DNA from: Sclerodactyla briareus
Taxonomy: Eukaryota; Echinodermata; Holothuroidea; Dendrochirotida; Sclerodactylidae
Assembly (NCBI GenBank): GCA_026419785.1
Contig: JAODTK010005603.1
Location: forward strand, 124,001 to 188,000
Direction: 5' to 3'
Length of the DNA: 64,000 nucleotides
Below are positions 22,241 to 33,474 of this stretch, piece after piece. A program made the position numbers and the translations under genes. Positions within the stretch are counted from its first letter, which is position 1, and the number at the start of each line of letters is the position of its first letter. The notes below the pieces were generated by a model, which did no database searches, was not told the origin of the DNA, and saw only the letters and a program-made list of their open reading frames with translations.

Positions 22241-22839
22241 CGAAAATGTATATCGTTATATTGTTGCCATCTATCGGCGGGTTTGTGCGCAACCAACCAT
22301 TTTCAAGTTTGTTGCGATTTACACGAAAGTGGTGGTTGTGGGTAGTTGTTGGACCGAAAAAACATGGCGACAATTTCAAGGTCCTCCGAGGTCAAGTTTG
22401 CATTTCTTGGCCAGTAGCCTCTAATTATAGATAATTGTATTGTGATATTTCAAACATCATTGGTTTAAGGAAACTTGGTGAATAGGGCCAACTATCACTG
22501 GCGATGGAAATTTTCCTAATGTCGCCGAGGTCACTGGAGGTCACTTGAGTGACTAATTGCCTAATAGTTGGCCCAATTAGCAATTAGGCAAATTATTAAA
22601 CTTTGTTGGATTCTCACGAAAACTGCGGTGAGTCGAGCTAGGACCTTCTAACAGTCCCGATAAATTATTCAATTGCGTTGCATCAATGAAGGTCATTATG
22701 GTGTTTAATTTACATAGTCGTTAGAGGAATTAGAATAATAATGCAATTATTTTCTGAACTTTTAGGGATTTGACGAAACTTCGTGTAGGAACCTCTACCA
22801 GTCCTGAGAAATTTTATTCCAATGGCATCAAGAGCACTG
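22241..22839. other. Non-coding, with AGGTCA pairs
   Basis: A direct repeat AGGTCA-ctgg-AGGTCA lies at 22528-22543. The rest resembles the downstream part of gamma copy 3 ('ggtcatttcaaggtcat' style). No gene is seen. Confidence 0.5.
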
Positions 22840-24560
22840 ATGGTAAATATGTGGGACTAATTGCATATTAGGTGTCCTGATCAATCAAAATGATGGTTAA
22901 TCTTTTTTCCGCAATAACATTGGACCATGTCATTGGAATGCAATATGCGACTAGGAGTGGATGCATCAAATGGAGTAACAATGTTCATAAAAACGCCTGT
23001 TCATTGAAGGTCATTAAAGGTCACTTAGGGGCAAAAACTGATTTAAAGTTACTTTCTTCGCAATAGCACTGGGTGTGTTCATCAGGTTGCAAAATGCTCC
23101 TAGGAATGAATGTATCACATGGAGAGAACAATTCATCAAAACTGTCATATCCTTAAAGGTCATCGGGCGTCAATTAGGGTCCAAATATTTTTGGCTATAA
23201 TCGGTAGAATTGATTATCTCGAAGGCTGGATGGTTCACCATTGTGATATAATGGTTGACCGCATGTGTGTGACCTCTGACTGATTTGACCTCTGTCGGGT
23301 GGTCATGTGGTTTAAGTCGAATCGTGATAAATGTGCTTATTTAAGAGTTACGGCAAAAAAAAAAAAGGAAACGTTATTTTTGGATTATGATGAATAGAGC
23401 TTTGTGTGCCTCATGGAGGGAAACACTCCCGCTTCGATCGGACAATTACTTTGGTGTTACAAGGGGTCACAGTTCAATTTATACCTTTCGCAAGAACATT
23501 GGACATGTTCATTGGAATGCAAATGCCCTTCTAGGAGTGGATGCATCACATGTTGGTGTAACAATTTTTATAAAGTCCGCCATGTCATTGAAGGTCCTTA
23601 AAGGTCACTTAGGGGGGTCAAAGACTGGTTTTAGTACTTTTCGGCAATAGCACGGGGTGTGTTCATCAGAATGGCAAAATGACTCCTCGGAGTGGGAAGT
23701 ATAATGGAGAGTAAAACAATTCTCATAAAAACTGTCATATACATGAAGGTCATTCGGGGTCACTTAGGGGTCAAAAACTGGTTTTTGGCTATCAAGAGAA
23801 TTGATATCGGCGAAGGCTGGATGGTTCACCATTGTGATATAATTGTTGACCGCATGTGTGTTGGACTTGACCTGATTGACCTCTGTCGGGGGTTCATGTT
23901 GTTAAAGGGCGACGAATCTTGAATAAATGTGCCTTATTTAAGGAGTTACGGGCAAAAACAAGAGAAAACTCGGTTATTTGGGGTATGGATAGGGCTTTGT
24001 GTGCTTATGGAGGGAAGGGAAAACAATTCCCGCTTCGATCGGACACTATTAGTAGGTACAAGGGGTCAAAGTTCAATTTATTAACCTTTTCGCAAAACAT
24101 TGGACAAGTTCCTTGGAATGCAATATGCTTCTAGAAGTGGATGATCAAATGGAGTTTTTAACAATTTTCATAAACACCGCCATGTCATTGAAGGTAATTA
24201 AGGTCACTTAGGGGTCAAAAATGATTTTAGTACTTGTTCGGCAATAGCATGGGTGTGTGTTAATCAGAAGCAAAATGCTCCTAGGAGGGAGTGTATCACA
24301 GGGAGGAGTAACAATTTCATAAAAACTGTTATCATTAAGGTCATCCGAGGTCACTTAGGGGTCAAAAAACTGTTTTGGCTATAATCGGAGAATTGAATAT
24401 CTGCGAAGCCTGGATGGTTCACCATTTGATATAATTGGGACCTGCATGGGTGCGACCTCTGCCTGGGAATTTGACCTCTGACCTGAATGTGACCTGTGTC
24501 GGGGGTGGCCATGTGGTTTTTTTTAAGGTCAAATCTTGAATAAATGTGCTTAATTTAAGG
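22840..24560. repeat. ~580-600 bp tandem array carrying AGGTCA arrays
   Basis: 'aacattggac' with following 'ttggaatgcaa' recurs at 22916, 23495 and 24096, giving periods of about 579 and 601 bp. Each unit has two related halves with 'atgcatcacatg' or a variant, 'aacaattttcataaaa', 'gtcattgaaggtca' and 'cacttaggggtcaaa'. A unit end has 'gaataaatgtgcttatttaaggagttacgg'. Units are noisy, with frequent single-base indels. No coding capacity is apparent. Confidence 0.85.
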
Positions 24561-25309
24561 ACCCACCTTGCTTGTCCGGGGCAGTAGGGGTGCATCCTTA
24601 CAAGTAACAAGTGCATTAATGGAAGACCCATTTACCGTCACGTTGTGATTCACAAGTCTATAATAAAATGTCTTCTTTCCACGAAATTGTCCGGTTTAAG
24701 GCTCACCAAATTTTGAATAAGAGATGCGAGGATATACGGTCTGGCGGTTTTTACCCGCCCCGACATTTTCTAGTTCACTCATGTGTGCAGGATGACCTCA
24801 ACCAATCGGTGATATTCGACCGTGGTATTATACTAAAGAGGCGATAACCCCCTCTTTTTAGAACGGCTTCTCCATACGTCTGTTTAAACAGGCTAGGCAA
24901 CGCGAAGCGGAGGCGAAGATGGCCAGGGTGTCCAAACCCAAAATGTGCGAGTTGATGAGCATGTGACAACCGCCCGTATTTAAGCTCACGCGGGATAAGT
25001 CTCTACAGTTCCCCTGTCTCAATAGTCCGTGTCTCATTAGTACCCCGTCATTGGCCCAATCTCATTTCATTCTACAGTTTCGCAATGGGAGATGACCAAA
25101 GACATGCAGGGGACCAACTGAGACGGCAATACATGGAAGGACGGCCCGCATTAAGGACTAATCGCAAGACTAATATCGATTAGGGGATAGCCAGAAATGT
25201 TTCCACGTCACTGCTGCCGACTGAATGAAAAATAAGTCTAGACCCAGTGACAGATTCAGATTTGACATTTTTTTTGGTTTGCAACTGAAATAACATGGCA
25301 CTTATATTA
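24561..25309. other. No gene seen
   Basis: Contains short phrases ('tctacagttcccctgtctcaatagt', 'tctacagtttcgcaatggg') suggestive of a degenerate repeat related to 25620-25800. No coding signal. Confidence 0.45.
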
Positions 25310-25625
25310 AATACCTTCACCCAATAAATCAATCTGAGTTACGCCCCAGTCTAAACAGAGTAACTAGGCTACATAGTTTGTTCACAAGTACTAATTGTAA
25401 ATCCACTAGCTGCTTGATTCTGGCTCAGACGTACCAAAAATTCGCGATAGCCCTTTAAAGAGCGCAACATTTCTCTGAGATAGGAAAATTCGGGCAAAAA
25501 ATGCATAATTCGGGAAAAATTTGGACGGAAAAGGTTATAAGTGAAGGAAATGTCAGAATACCGAAAAAACATGCCTTTTTTCGCCGCTTTTCTGTCGTTC
25601 ATTTGAGGCAAAACATGTTCTGCCT
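25310..25625 (-). repeat. Repeat family epsilon, copy 1
   Basis: Its reverse complement aligns with 50404-50775. Shared phrases are 'ttgcctaaacgacagaaag'-like, 'ccgaattatg', 'tttgccc', 'tggatttacaatta', 'aacaaacgatgtagcctagt'-like, 'agactgg' and 'tttgatttattgggt'. It includes a core module also present in the palindrome at 48400-49310. Confidence 0.8.
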
Positions 25626-26449
25626 AAATGAGGAGGGGCCAGTCCGCCGCATGCGTACGCAATGAGAGACCAATGCCATGCATGGGGACATCTGAGACGG
25701 AATATGGGAATGGCCGACAATGGGAATAATCGCAGAAAACAATCGATAGGGGACGAATGAGATCGGAGGAATAATGAGGCGGAATCTCTTGGGGGGAATA
25801 TAGAGCGGACCCTATTTTATAGCCTATTTGAATCAATAGGAGCCCAAAATACGGAGCGCTTGATTTATATAGCAATTTCAATGAAGGTCAGAACAGTATG
25901 CTACGACATATTCACGGTCATGCATTGGGAAACAGCAATGTCTCGACGATCCCGGGGATGACAAGTAGTAAACAGTGACCAAGGTTGTGCACAGGTTCCT
26001 CACGGGTTCCCGATTAGCGCCGGGGTGAGAAGAACAATGGAGATGAGACTCGTTCGAAAGTACGTTACACAGGAAAGCCAAGTAGTTATCGCACAGGTTC
26101 GAACTACAACCTTCTGATCAGGTCCGAAAGTCCTTCACGGGAGCATGGTGGAAGGTCAGCGTTATCAGATTTTGCCTTAATTGGGGGGATTAATTGACAT
26201 CGCATACTAGGAGGTGAGCTCTTTTCCCTAAGAGCGGATCACCAGAGTAGTAGAGCAGATGACCGATGCACATCACACAGTTGAAAACCCTAAAGCCACT
26301 AGTAACAGGAATTATACATAATGCGCATGTAGGCCTTATTCATGGGTGTAAGGTTTAGCTCAAACAATGAAAGAGAATTAGTCCTTTCCCCATTTAGGTT
26401 TCACCACACTTCTGCAGACTTACAATCAGACCTCTTTGGCTGAGAAGAT
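25626..26449. other. Degenerate repeat-like region, no gene
   Basis: 'gagacggaatatggg', 'ggaataatgaggcgg' and similar phrases recall the 55400-55620 minisatellite ('gaataatgag'). No protein similarity. Confidence 0.4.
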
Positions 26450-26493
26450 GGGGGGGGGGGGGGCCGAGGGGGGGGGGAGGGGGGGGGGCGGCC
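26450..26493 (+). repeat. Long G-rich homopolymer cluster
   Basis: A stretch of four G-runs, each of eight or more, separated by single interruptions. It can in principle form G-quadruplexes. Run lengths may be unreliable if the assembly is from long reads. Confidence 0.8.
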
Positions 26494-26656
26494 AGTGTAA
26501 GATACCCTAAACGTTTCAACTTGCGTGTAGCAGTGAGGGTACAGTTTATTCAGTCTCCTCAATTCAGTCCCACATAACTACAATGGACGCGTCAACCGAA
26601 CATTGGAAACCACTCCGAGCATGAACAAACAGATCAGACAAATTAACCGGGTAATT

Positions 26657-26920
26657 ATATCCCCGCGACACTGGAAGTGTCCGGGGATATTATGGTTTTG
26701 GGTGGTAGCCGCCGCCGTCTCCGCCGCCGCCGTCCCGGCTCGTCGCCGCCGGGAAATTTAGGCGCTAGCGCAATAACTCTTGAACGCTTTATCCGATTTA
26801 GATGAAATTTGGTAAAGATGTACACCACAGTGAAATCTCGACTCTATAGCTGATCCCGAAAAATGTGGAGGTCATTTCAAGGTCATCGGCGGTCAAATTT
26901 GCTCCAGGTAGGCAATTCCT
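26657..26920. repeat. Repeat family gamma, copy 3 (best hairpin)
   Basis: ATATCCCCG-CGACACT and AGTGTC-CGGGGATAT pair almost perfectly around a 3-4 base loop. 'ccgccgtctccgccgcc', 'gggaaatttaggcgctagcgc' and 'gaacgctttatccgatt' follow. The 3' part carries AGGTCA half-sites at 26879 and 26890 (spacing 5). Confidence 0.85.
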
Positions 26921-27029
26921 AACTTTGCAAGATTTGAACAAAACTTGGTGGATGGGGGCAAAATTGTCCTGGACAAAGTAAAGGTCATTTCAGGTCAAAT
27001 ATGTGAAAAATGCCCATTTCTTTTTTTTC

Positions 27030-27472
27030 ATTTGTAGCAATGTTGTTAAAAAGACACAATTACAAACTGTTCCATTTGCGATCAGCCAAAAAATACCCAA
27101 AATGTGGATTTTTAGGGAAAAAAAAAATATTTTTGGCAAAATTTGGGGATTTGTAAAAATCTGTCCTATTTTAGTATTTTGGAAGGATTGAAAGACTGGA
27201 TGGTCCCAAGTTTAGAAACAGTAAAAAGTATCAAAACCGATTTTCAGCTTTATGCTGTAAATATCCTGAAATTTCTATATGATTTTTTTTTTGGGGGGGC
27301 GGGGGGGAGGTGGGAATGGCGTTAGCAGACATATTTTGATAAATGATGTCTGTAGGCATTTCGCGCGAAATAGTAGCAGGTGGAAATGACTGAATGATTT
27401 CACATTTCTCGATGAGATCATGCAACTCGGGGGATTCTTCTATGTGGATCTTATTCGGTATGAAGGGCCGGA
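27030..27472. repeat. Repeat unit, first of two tandem copies (~870 bp apart)
   Basis: This unit aligns with 27900-28330: 'tttgtagcaatg', 'atcagccaaa', 'tttttggcaaaa', 'aaagtatcaaa', 'tttatgctgtaaat', 'cagacatattttgataaat' and 'gatgagatc..gcaactc'. A delta repeat lies between the two copies. Confidence 0.8.
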
Positions 27473-27790
27473 GTCGGATGATAATGTAGGCAGTTTGCCA
27501 TTTCACCTATATTTATTGTTGTGGTGCCATAGCAACGGTAGCTATGGTAATCATAGTGGTGGTTTGGAACCATCCACTGGGGGTACCCGTTGGTGGGACC
27601 CATGAATGTGCCGGGTGAGCCAGCAATAAGGTGCACTCGTAAAAGTGTCCGTTTGTGTGTTTCGTGGTGTGTGTGCGTGTGCGTTTGCGTGTCCCGTCAG
27701 ATTTTTGATGGTTTTTGCGCAAATATCTCCAGTTTGAAGTGGCTGAACAAAGGAAATTTCGCACACACTTGAATAGTCCTAACCATATAA
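27473..27790. repeat. Repeat family delta, copy 2
   Basis: This copy matches 20909-21240. The X-box-like pair survives in weaker form (GGTGCCATAGCAAC at 27523-27536, then GGTAGCTATGGTAATC). A GT-rich microsatellite tract follows at 27650-27690. Confidence 0.8.
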
Positions 27791-27899
27791 TGCTGGGGTC
27801 CAAAATTAACGAAAACTACGAACGTTGGTAATTTAGGAGGCAAAAACAAATTTTGGGGCAATTTCTCATTTTAGATATTCCCTTATTCCAATGGCTAAT

Positions 27900-28330
27900 G
27901 ACTTCAAACTTTGTAGCAATGTAAAATGGAGAAATAACACTCTTCCCATGCCATCAGCCAAATTACCAAAAATGTCAATTCTGGGTGGGAAAAAAAAAAA
28001 TAGATTTTGGCAAAAAATTAGAATTTCTGAAAATAGGTTCAGTTTTGGTTTATATCTAGAGCTTGGGAGGACTAACTGATTCAAATTCCAGAAGAACAGC
28101 AGGTACAAAGTATCAAAGCAAAAGGTTTCCCCGCATTTATGCTATAAATTAACTGAAATTTTTTTTAAAAAAAAATTCATCATCAGTGAATTGAATTGTT
28201 TTCAGACATATTTTCGATAAATTTTTGTACGCATTCGCACCTCGCGAAAAGGTAGCTGGTAGAAACAATGAATAGTTTCGAATTTGCCGATGAGATCCGG
28301 CAACTCCGGGGATTGCCGCCCTCTGTTTAT
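27900..28330. repeat. Repeat unit, second of two tandem copies
   Basis: Second copy of 27030-27472, with the same internal order and poly-A/poly-T runs of different length. Confidence 0.8.
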
Positions 28331-28532
28331 TTACTGTGTTATTCACGCCCTATAAATTTGTTTCCCTCAAGCGTGAACCAACTTTCATGACCATATATTC
28401 CTGTGCAGTAAGACATGTTAGCTTAGTGATTCGGGGCCATTAAATGTGATATGCTTTAATATCCTCTGGGTTTTGAGCAACAGGTTGAAATATGCTCAAC
28501 TTGCAGTCGTGTGTCATTGAAAAGTGGAATAT

Positions 28533-28960
28533 TTAGTTTCTTGGAATTTTGAAAGAAAATGACTGGCAACACTCGCAGAACTGGGCTCGAGTACGTACAT
28601 ACATGATGTAACAGTCTTCCGGAGTTGATCTCTTTTTGCAAAGATTATTCTCTCTGTAAGGCCAACAGGAACCCTTGATCATCAAAACAGTGAGCAATGA
28701 CATCAAGTGACACTTTTTACCGTCGTCATACAGCACGAGAAATTTCGCTCCTAATTTATCATCAACAAATATGACGACTTCACAAACTTCCGACGATTTC
28801 ATACTCGTCGACCAAACCACGTCAGCGAAAACCGATCGATCAAAACCAAGTGACCAAAGTGGTTCTTTATTCATGGTAACTTCATTCGAAAGTAACATAA
28901 AGAATTCATCCATCCCAGTAAGCATATCAAAATATATTCTCGCCTATTTCGATGTCATAT
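28533..28960 (-). CDS. Possible coding exon, unidentified
   Basis: A minus-strand frame of 130 codons has protein-like composition: 'MDEFFMLLSNEVTMNKEPLW', then 'SSEVCEVVIFVDDKLGAKFL' and 'VLYDDGKKCH'. Alternating hydrophobic and charged residues suggest a beta-rich globular fold. I do not recognise the family. No clear splice acceptor or donor was fixed, and the sequence does not recur in this window, unlike most frames here. It may be an exon of an unseen minus-strand gene, a decayed gene, or chance. Confidence 0.3.
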
Positions 28961-29586
28961 CATTTAGATCTTCTTGTATCTTGGTCGTTTCATGACTAAG
29001 TATTTCCATCCGGTGCACCATTCATATCCGTGTGTACCATTTTCTGCGAAACAATGAGAATCCTCGAATATGGGCGGATGTTATGGAGCCGGCTGCTATA
29101 ATGAAAGCAGTGATCACAACTACAAACAGAGGAGCGATCACCGGTTACATCTTTACGTATTACTGTTATGCCTTAATCTTTCACACAACCATGCGAACAA
29201 TACTGGCGCACAAAGATTTCTTGTTTGTTGTGTCACTCTTTGCTTATATATGAAAACACATTCAGCACAAATTGGCCCCCACAAAGCAAGGATATGTTAA
29301 CACCATGCAGGGAAGTGTACAATTCAGCACAAAAAATTCTCATGGGTTGGCCGACGGGCTCATGCCACTTCAGGCAAAAGTGACACTGCCAAAAACCCAG
29401 TCATGAGATTCCAAACACACGTGCGCGATATTTGGGGTGGTACCTTCATCCAAGTATCTATTAACACAAATGATCGGCAGCAAAACTGTGCGCAAAGCGT
29501 TTAAAGAAATAATAGGTTGTTGTGTGTTCGGGTTGTAGGATGGGGATCATGTGGTACATAAAGGGCCAAGTAAAAATAAAAACATG
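28961..29586. other. No gene seen
   Basis: Unique-looking AT-rich sequence with no recognised exon or repeat. Confidence 0.45.
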
Positions 29587-32500
29587 TTAGCGTCCCTCTT
29601 TTCGAAAAGGAGGAGGGGGCGGGCCCGCCATTTTTCTTTTTTCCTTTCTTTGGTGACCCGACCATTGATTATCAAGATGTTTATATACAAATGGATGTTT
29701 CACACATGCTGGCTCGAACTTATAGCAATCATAACCAGAAATTGCCCATAATAACCATTTCTAGGTAAAATGCAACAGGGCAATTAATTCCACTGTGACT
29801 CACGTTACACTTTTGCCAGTTTTTCAGAACACATCTTGGCATAACTATTGAAACCAAGCATGGAATCATGTCATGTTGTTAGTGTTGAGACATGATGGCA
29901 TATAAGGCATGGAATGTCAACAAGAGCGTATCATTTAATTGCATGGCCTTCTTTCAATCAATCTGAAAATGGTGTGACTCACGTTACATGAAAAGGACAG
30001 GAAAAAAAAACACATCTTTTTATTTTCAAATTTCTCTCAAACTATCGCATAACAAAGAATGGTCAATGATACCAAGTGATTCTAATCATGTGTGTGATTG
30101 TTGAAAACATTTGAACAATTAAAATTTTGATTGGTATCTAATTGAAATATTAATTAAATAGCGTGACTCACGTTACCGTGACTCACGTTACCAATTGTCC
30201 AACAACAATGGACGAAGTTCCCATAAATGAGAACAGTTGTAAACTCTCTCAAAATGCACTTAAGCATTCCATAGTGAATACAGGGAATGCTTCTCCTGGA
30301 TAATTTGAGTAAATTGGATTGTGATGTCATGAAATGACCATATGAAAGGTCCAACTGATCTGGAAAATGTCCGAGTGAACTTTCAACAATTGAAAGGAAT
30401 TTGTGTTTGGTTCCCTAAGATGTCGGAATATATTGTTGGAAATGGGAACTAAAAAATACAAGCAAAGTTGTCGGTGAAAAATATAAAGTTCTACACAGTA
30501 CAAACTGTCCATGGCAATGCCTGAACTGAAATCCCAGTCATCTACATATCCACATATTCATTGTGCCCTCTGTTGGGAGGGGAGAGGGGGCCTGGCAGTA
30601 GTAGTTTTGAACGCTTCACTAGCTTACTCCTTGGATAGTACATCTCATCCAGAGAGACAGGCTAACAGTGTTCTCCACAGCCCACCATTCAAGACTGTTG
30701 CTGTCTTCATCAAATCTTTTTTTCCTGGATATGCTTCAAGTTATGTGACACAAGCAATACCACAAAATGGAGCAGCATTTCAGAAGACCAATGATGCCGA
30801 GACTTTCATTCATGGCATGCAATGGTCACAACTTTCAAACTGCTAGATGCTGTTCCTACAGTGATTCTCCTTGTGCCAATCACAGCAGCCTTCCTGTTGT
30901 GCACAGCATTCCATGCCACATGCTTCACGGCCCCACGGATGTCATCCACAGCCCACAGGTCCCTGCCATGTGGCGTGGCAAAGAAGTTTCCCACACCGGA
31001 TGACATTCTGCTTTTGAAGAAGATCCAGTGCTGTTACTGTGTTAGGATGAATCTGCATGTTCCTAAATTGCGAGGCTGCCCCATCTATACGTACTGACAA
31101 TCCTGGGTTCTCCATCCAGTATGCAATCAAAATAGAAGATTATGGTGTTCTTTGAGTGTGTAAGATTGTCAGAGTTGAGGACAATTGAGTGCAAGGCACC
31201 ATTATACCTAGGGCTACTTTGAAGAGCTGACTTGTGCTTGCTTGCCTATAGGCATAATAGATCTCATCTTAGTAATGATAGTTGGACACAGTGGTTAATT
31301 CCGAGGATCCAACTCTTCTCTGAGTAGGGCCATGGGAGTTGTCATCTGATAGCAGCTTCTCTTCCATTATCGTAAGATGCGGCCTCCATTCGTTTTGTGT
31401 AGCAATGCTCCCAAATGTTTTTGGATGAATGGAATGGATGTAGTCTACTAGGTCATCAATTGTGCCCACTTCAAGTACATGCCCAGCCTGCCTGCTGTAT
31501 TATAGGTGCCTACAGTAGTATACCTGTAGCTTGATGGGCGTGCAACTACAAACAGTAACAAGCCAGAGTGGATATATGCAAATTGGTCGATGGGCCAATT
31601 AGCATTCCCCAGTGATTTTGATTGGCAGATCGCAGTTCTCACCATATCAGCAGAAAAATAGGGTCATATAGGATTAAATCAAGAGTTATACATGATATAA
31701 CTACATACATCATCATTTGCTGTGAACTCTCTTATAAAAGTATCATTTGCAGGGTTGAAAGATGTGACTCACGTTACACTAGTACATTCACTGTGACGTT
31801 ACATTGTGACTCGCGTTACAATGTTCAATGCTTTGATACTTCGAGCCCTGAACAAGGAATATCGATACTGTTATCATAATTTTGTTTAGCATGAAGACTT
31901 GGAGGAAAACTCTAGTGGCCATTTCCCCCCTGTCAACAGTTTTTGTATCAGAAGAAAATTGCAAAATTTTTGTGACGAACGTACATTATGTGGTGGCACT
32001 AATTTGCATCACTCAAGAGAAGAATCTGGGATACTTAGGCAAATTTTATTTGTTGCAATGCATGAAACAAGGTGTCAATACATGGAATGGATATAGACTA
32101 ACTGTAAACTCTATTCAGAAAAGATGGTATGGGGCAATCATCACTGAGGCCTGAATTAGTGATTTCTTTATGAGCCAGCACTCAATGGCTCTCAGGTCAA
32201 ATTTCACCAAAATATCTTCCTCTGACCAAGGTTTCTATGATTTTCATGAAATATGAATGGTTCCAACAATGTAAGTCAGCATTCCCCTCAAAATACACAA
32301 TTTAAATTTTGTGAGCTTGTCCATGTTTCATGGAATTGCCCAACAAGAGAAATACCAGACTTAGGACAGGTTTGAAAAGAGGCGAGTCGAAGCAGGGTTT
32401 TGTTACTTGACACTCTTTCTCATAGGAGGCGGCCTGTTTAGTCCTCTTTATTTTATGGTTCTACAGGTCTACTAACCTAAAACAAGCTTAAAATTGCCTG

Positions 32501-32637
32501 TCAAGAGCAAACTGATTCCATGGAGTAGACTTTCAAAATATTCTTCAAAAAAAGTTATGGCCTGAATGAAAAAAAAAAAGAAATCAGAAGAAATTTTCAG
32601 AATCCTCCTAAAAAGGAGGCAAGCGCGGGGACGCTAA
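29587..32637. mobile_element. 3.05-kb terminal-inverted-repeat transposon, decayed
   Basis: The left end TTAGCGTCCC (29587) is the inverse of the right end GGGACGCTAA (to 32637). ATG lies directly outside each end and could be a 3-bp target duplication. Just inside each end is a small palindrome of the CCTC(C)TTTT/AAAAGGAGG type. The interior holds a minus-strand transposase-like pseudogene (30490-31645) and at least five copies, plus variants, of GTGACTCACGTTAC (29795, 29974, 30163, 30178, 31764; variants at 31793 and 31806). I cannot assign a superfamily. Confidence 0.65.
30490..31645 (-). pseudogene. Decayed transposon-type ORF ('DGxxSQF...FFATxHGKG...GG' family)
   Basis: Minus-strand frames in order give 'IHPKTFGSIATQNEW', a segment resembling 'LHSIVLNSDNLTHSKNTII' across frames, 'RIDGAASQFRNMQIH' and 'NFFATPHGRDLWAVDDIRGA' with following 'VKHVAWNAV'. 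I know a widespread uncharacterised animal family with the pattern (S/T)DG-x-x-SQ(F/Y)(K/R)N ... W-N-(F/Y)-F-A-T-x-HGKG-x-x-D-x-(I/V)GG-x-x-K-R-x-x-W, thought to be transposon-derived. Here G-K-G is lost (GRD) and several stops and frameshifts are present. The first D could be a DDE-type catalytic residue; that is inference. Confidence 0.7.
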
Positions 32638-33470
32638 ATGAAATTATTTTTATTTTGCCTAACAGCATATGGCATGGCCGTACTGCTGTATTTGCAGCGT
32701 GGTCGATAACACTTGCTCAGTATCAATCGACCGGCGGCTGTTACTAGTCACTGAATCAGACTTCTGCTTTGTAATTGTATACTCGGGTAATCATGAGCCA
32801 ATCAGTTTTCGATTAAAAATCATGTTAAACCAGGGTTAGCGCTCCTCGGGGTCATAGACACCATTTTGGGCAGTTTGGACCCCCAAATTTAGATGGTGCA
32901 TTGAAAGGGTCCGAAAAGGGGGAAATTTTACACTTCTCTCAAGAAATGACAGTGCTCTGATGTTTTATGTGCTAAAACCATGTGATTGGGACTCCAAAAT
33001 TTCAGAGCCAGTGCTAACAACCTGTGTTAAACATTGCATATAATTGATGAAAACTTACCAGAAGGATTCATCAGTGTGTGCTCCTCCATTTTTTTAAATG
33101 GATTATCTGATTAAGCAAGAACATCCCTCGCAAGTTGGTAACAGTGTTCTAAAATGTGGTGGCAACATGCAGAAAATGAGGCTGAAACTGATCGGAGTCA
33201 ATACAACGGGCAAAAAACTGGAATCCTTACATGACACTGTAAGTCTGTAACACACTTCAAACTTACCTGTAACTTTTCCTGTAATTCACTGGTGTATTAT
33301 CATTTGTGTCCGCCCAATACCAAGATCTGAGACTTGGTACATTTTGAGCTGGAATCTGGTAAGGCCTGCTGTAGCCCCACCACTAGCCCTTGGGTGGAAC
33401 ATCTCTGCTATTCTGAGCTGCTGCCTTGCATTTCGTAGATTCATTATATCAAAGATGTTTGTATTATATA
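32638..33470. other. No gene seen
   Basis: AT-rich, no recognised motif. It may contain the unseen 5' part of the YIPF4 gene, but I could not identify a first exon. Confidence 0.45.
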
Positions 33471-33474
33471 TTTT

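Noticed and set aside
22840-24560. CRISPR-like array
   Set aside because: The regularly repeated blocks are 580-600 bp tandem units with diverged sequence in a eukaryotic context, not short identical repeats with unique spacers.
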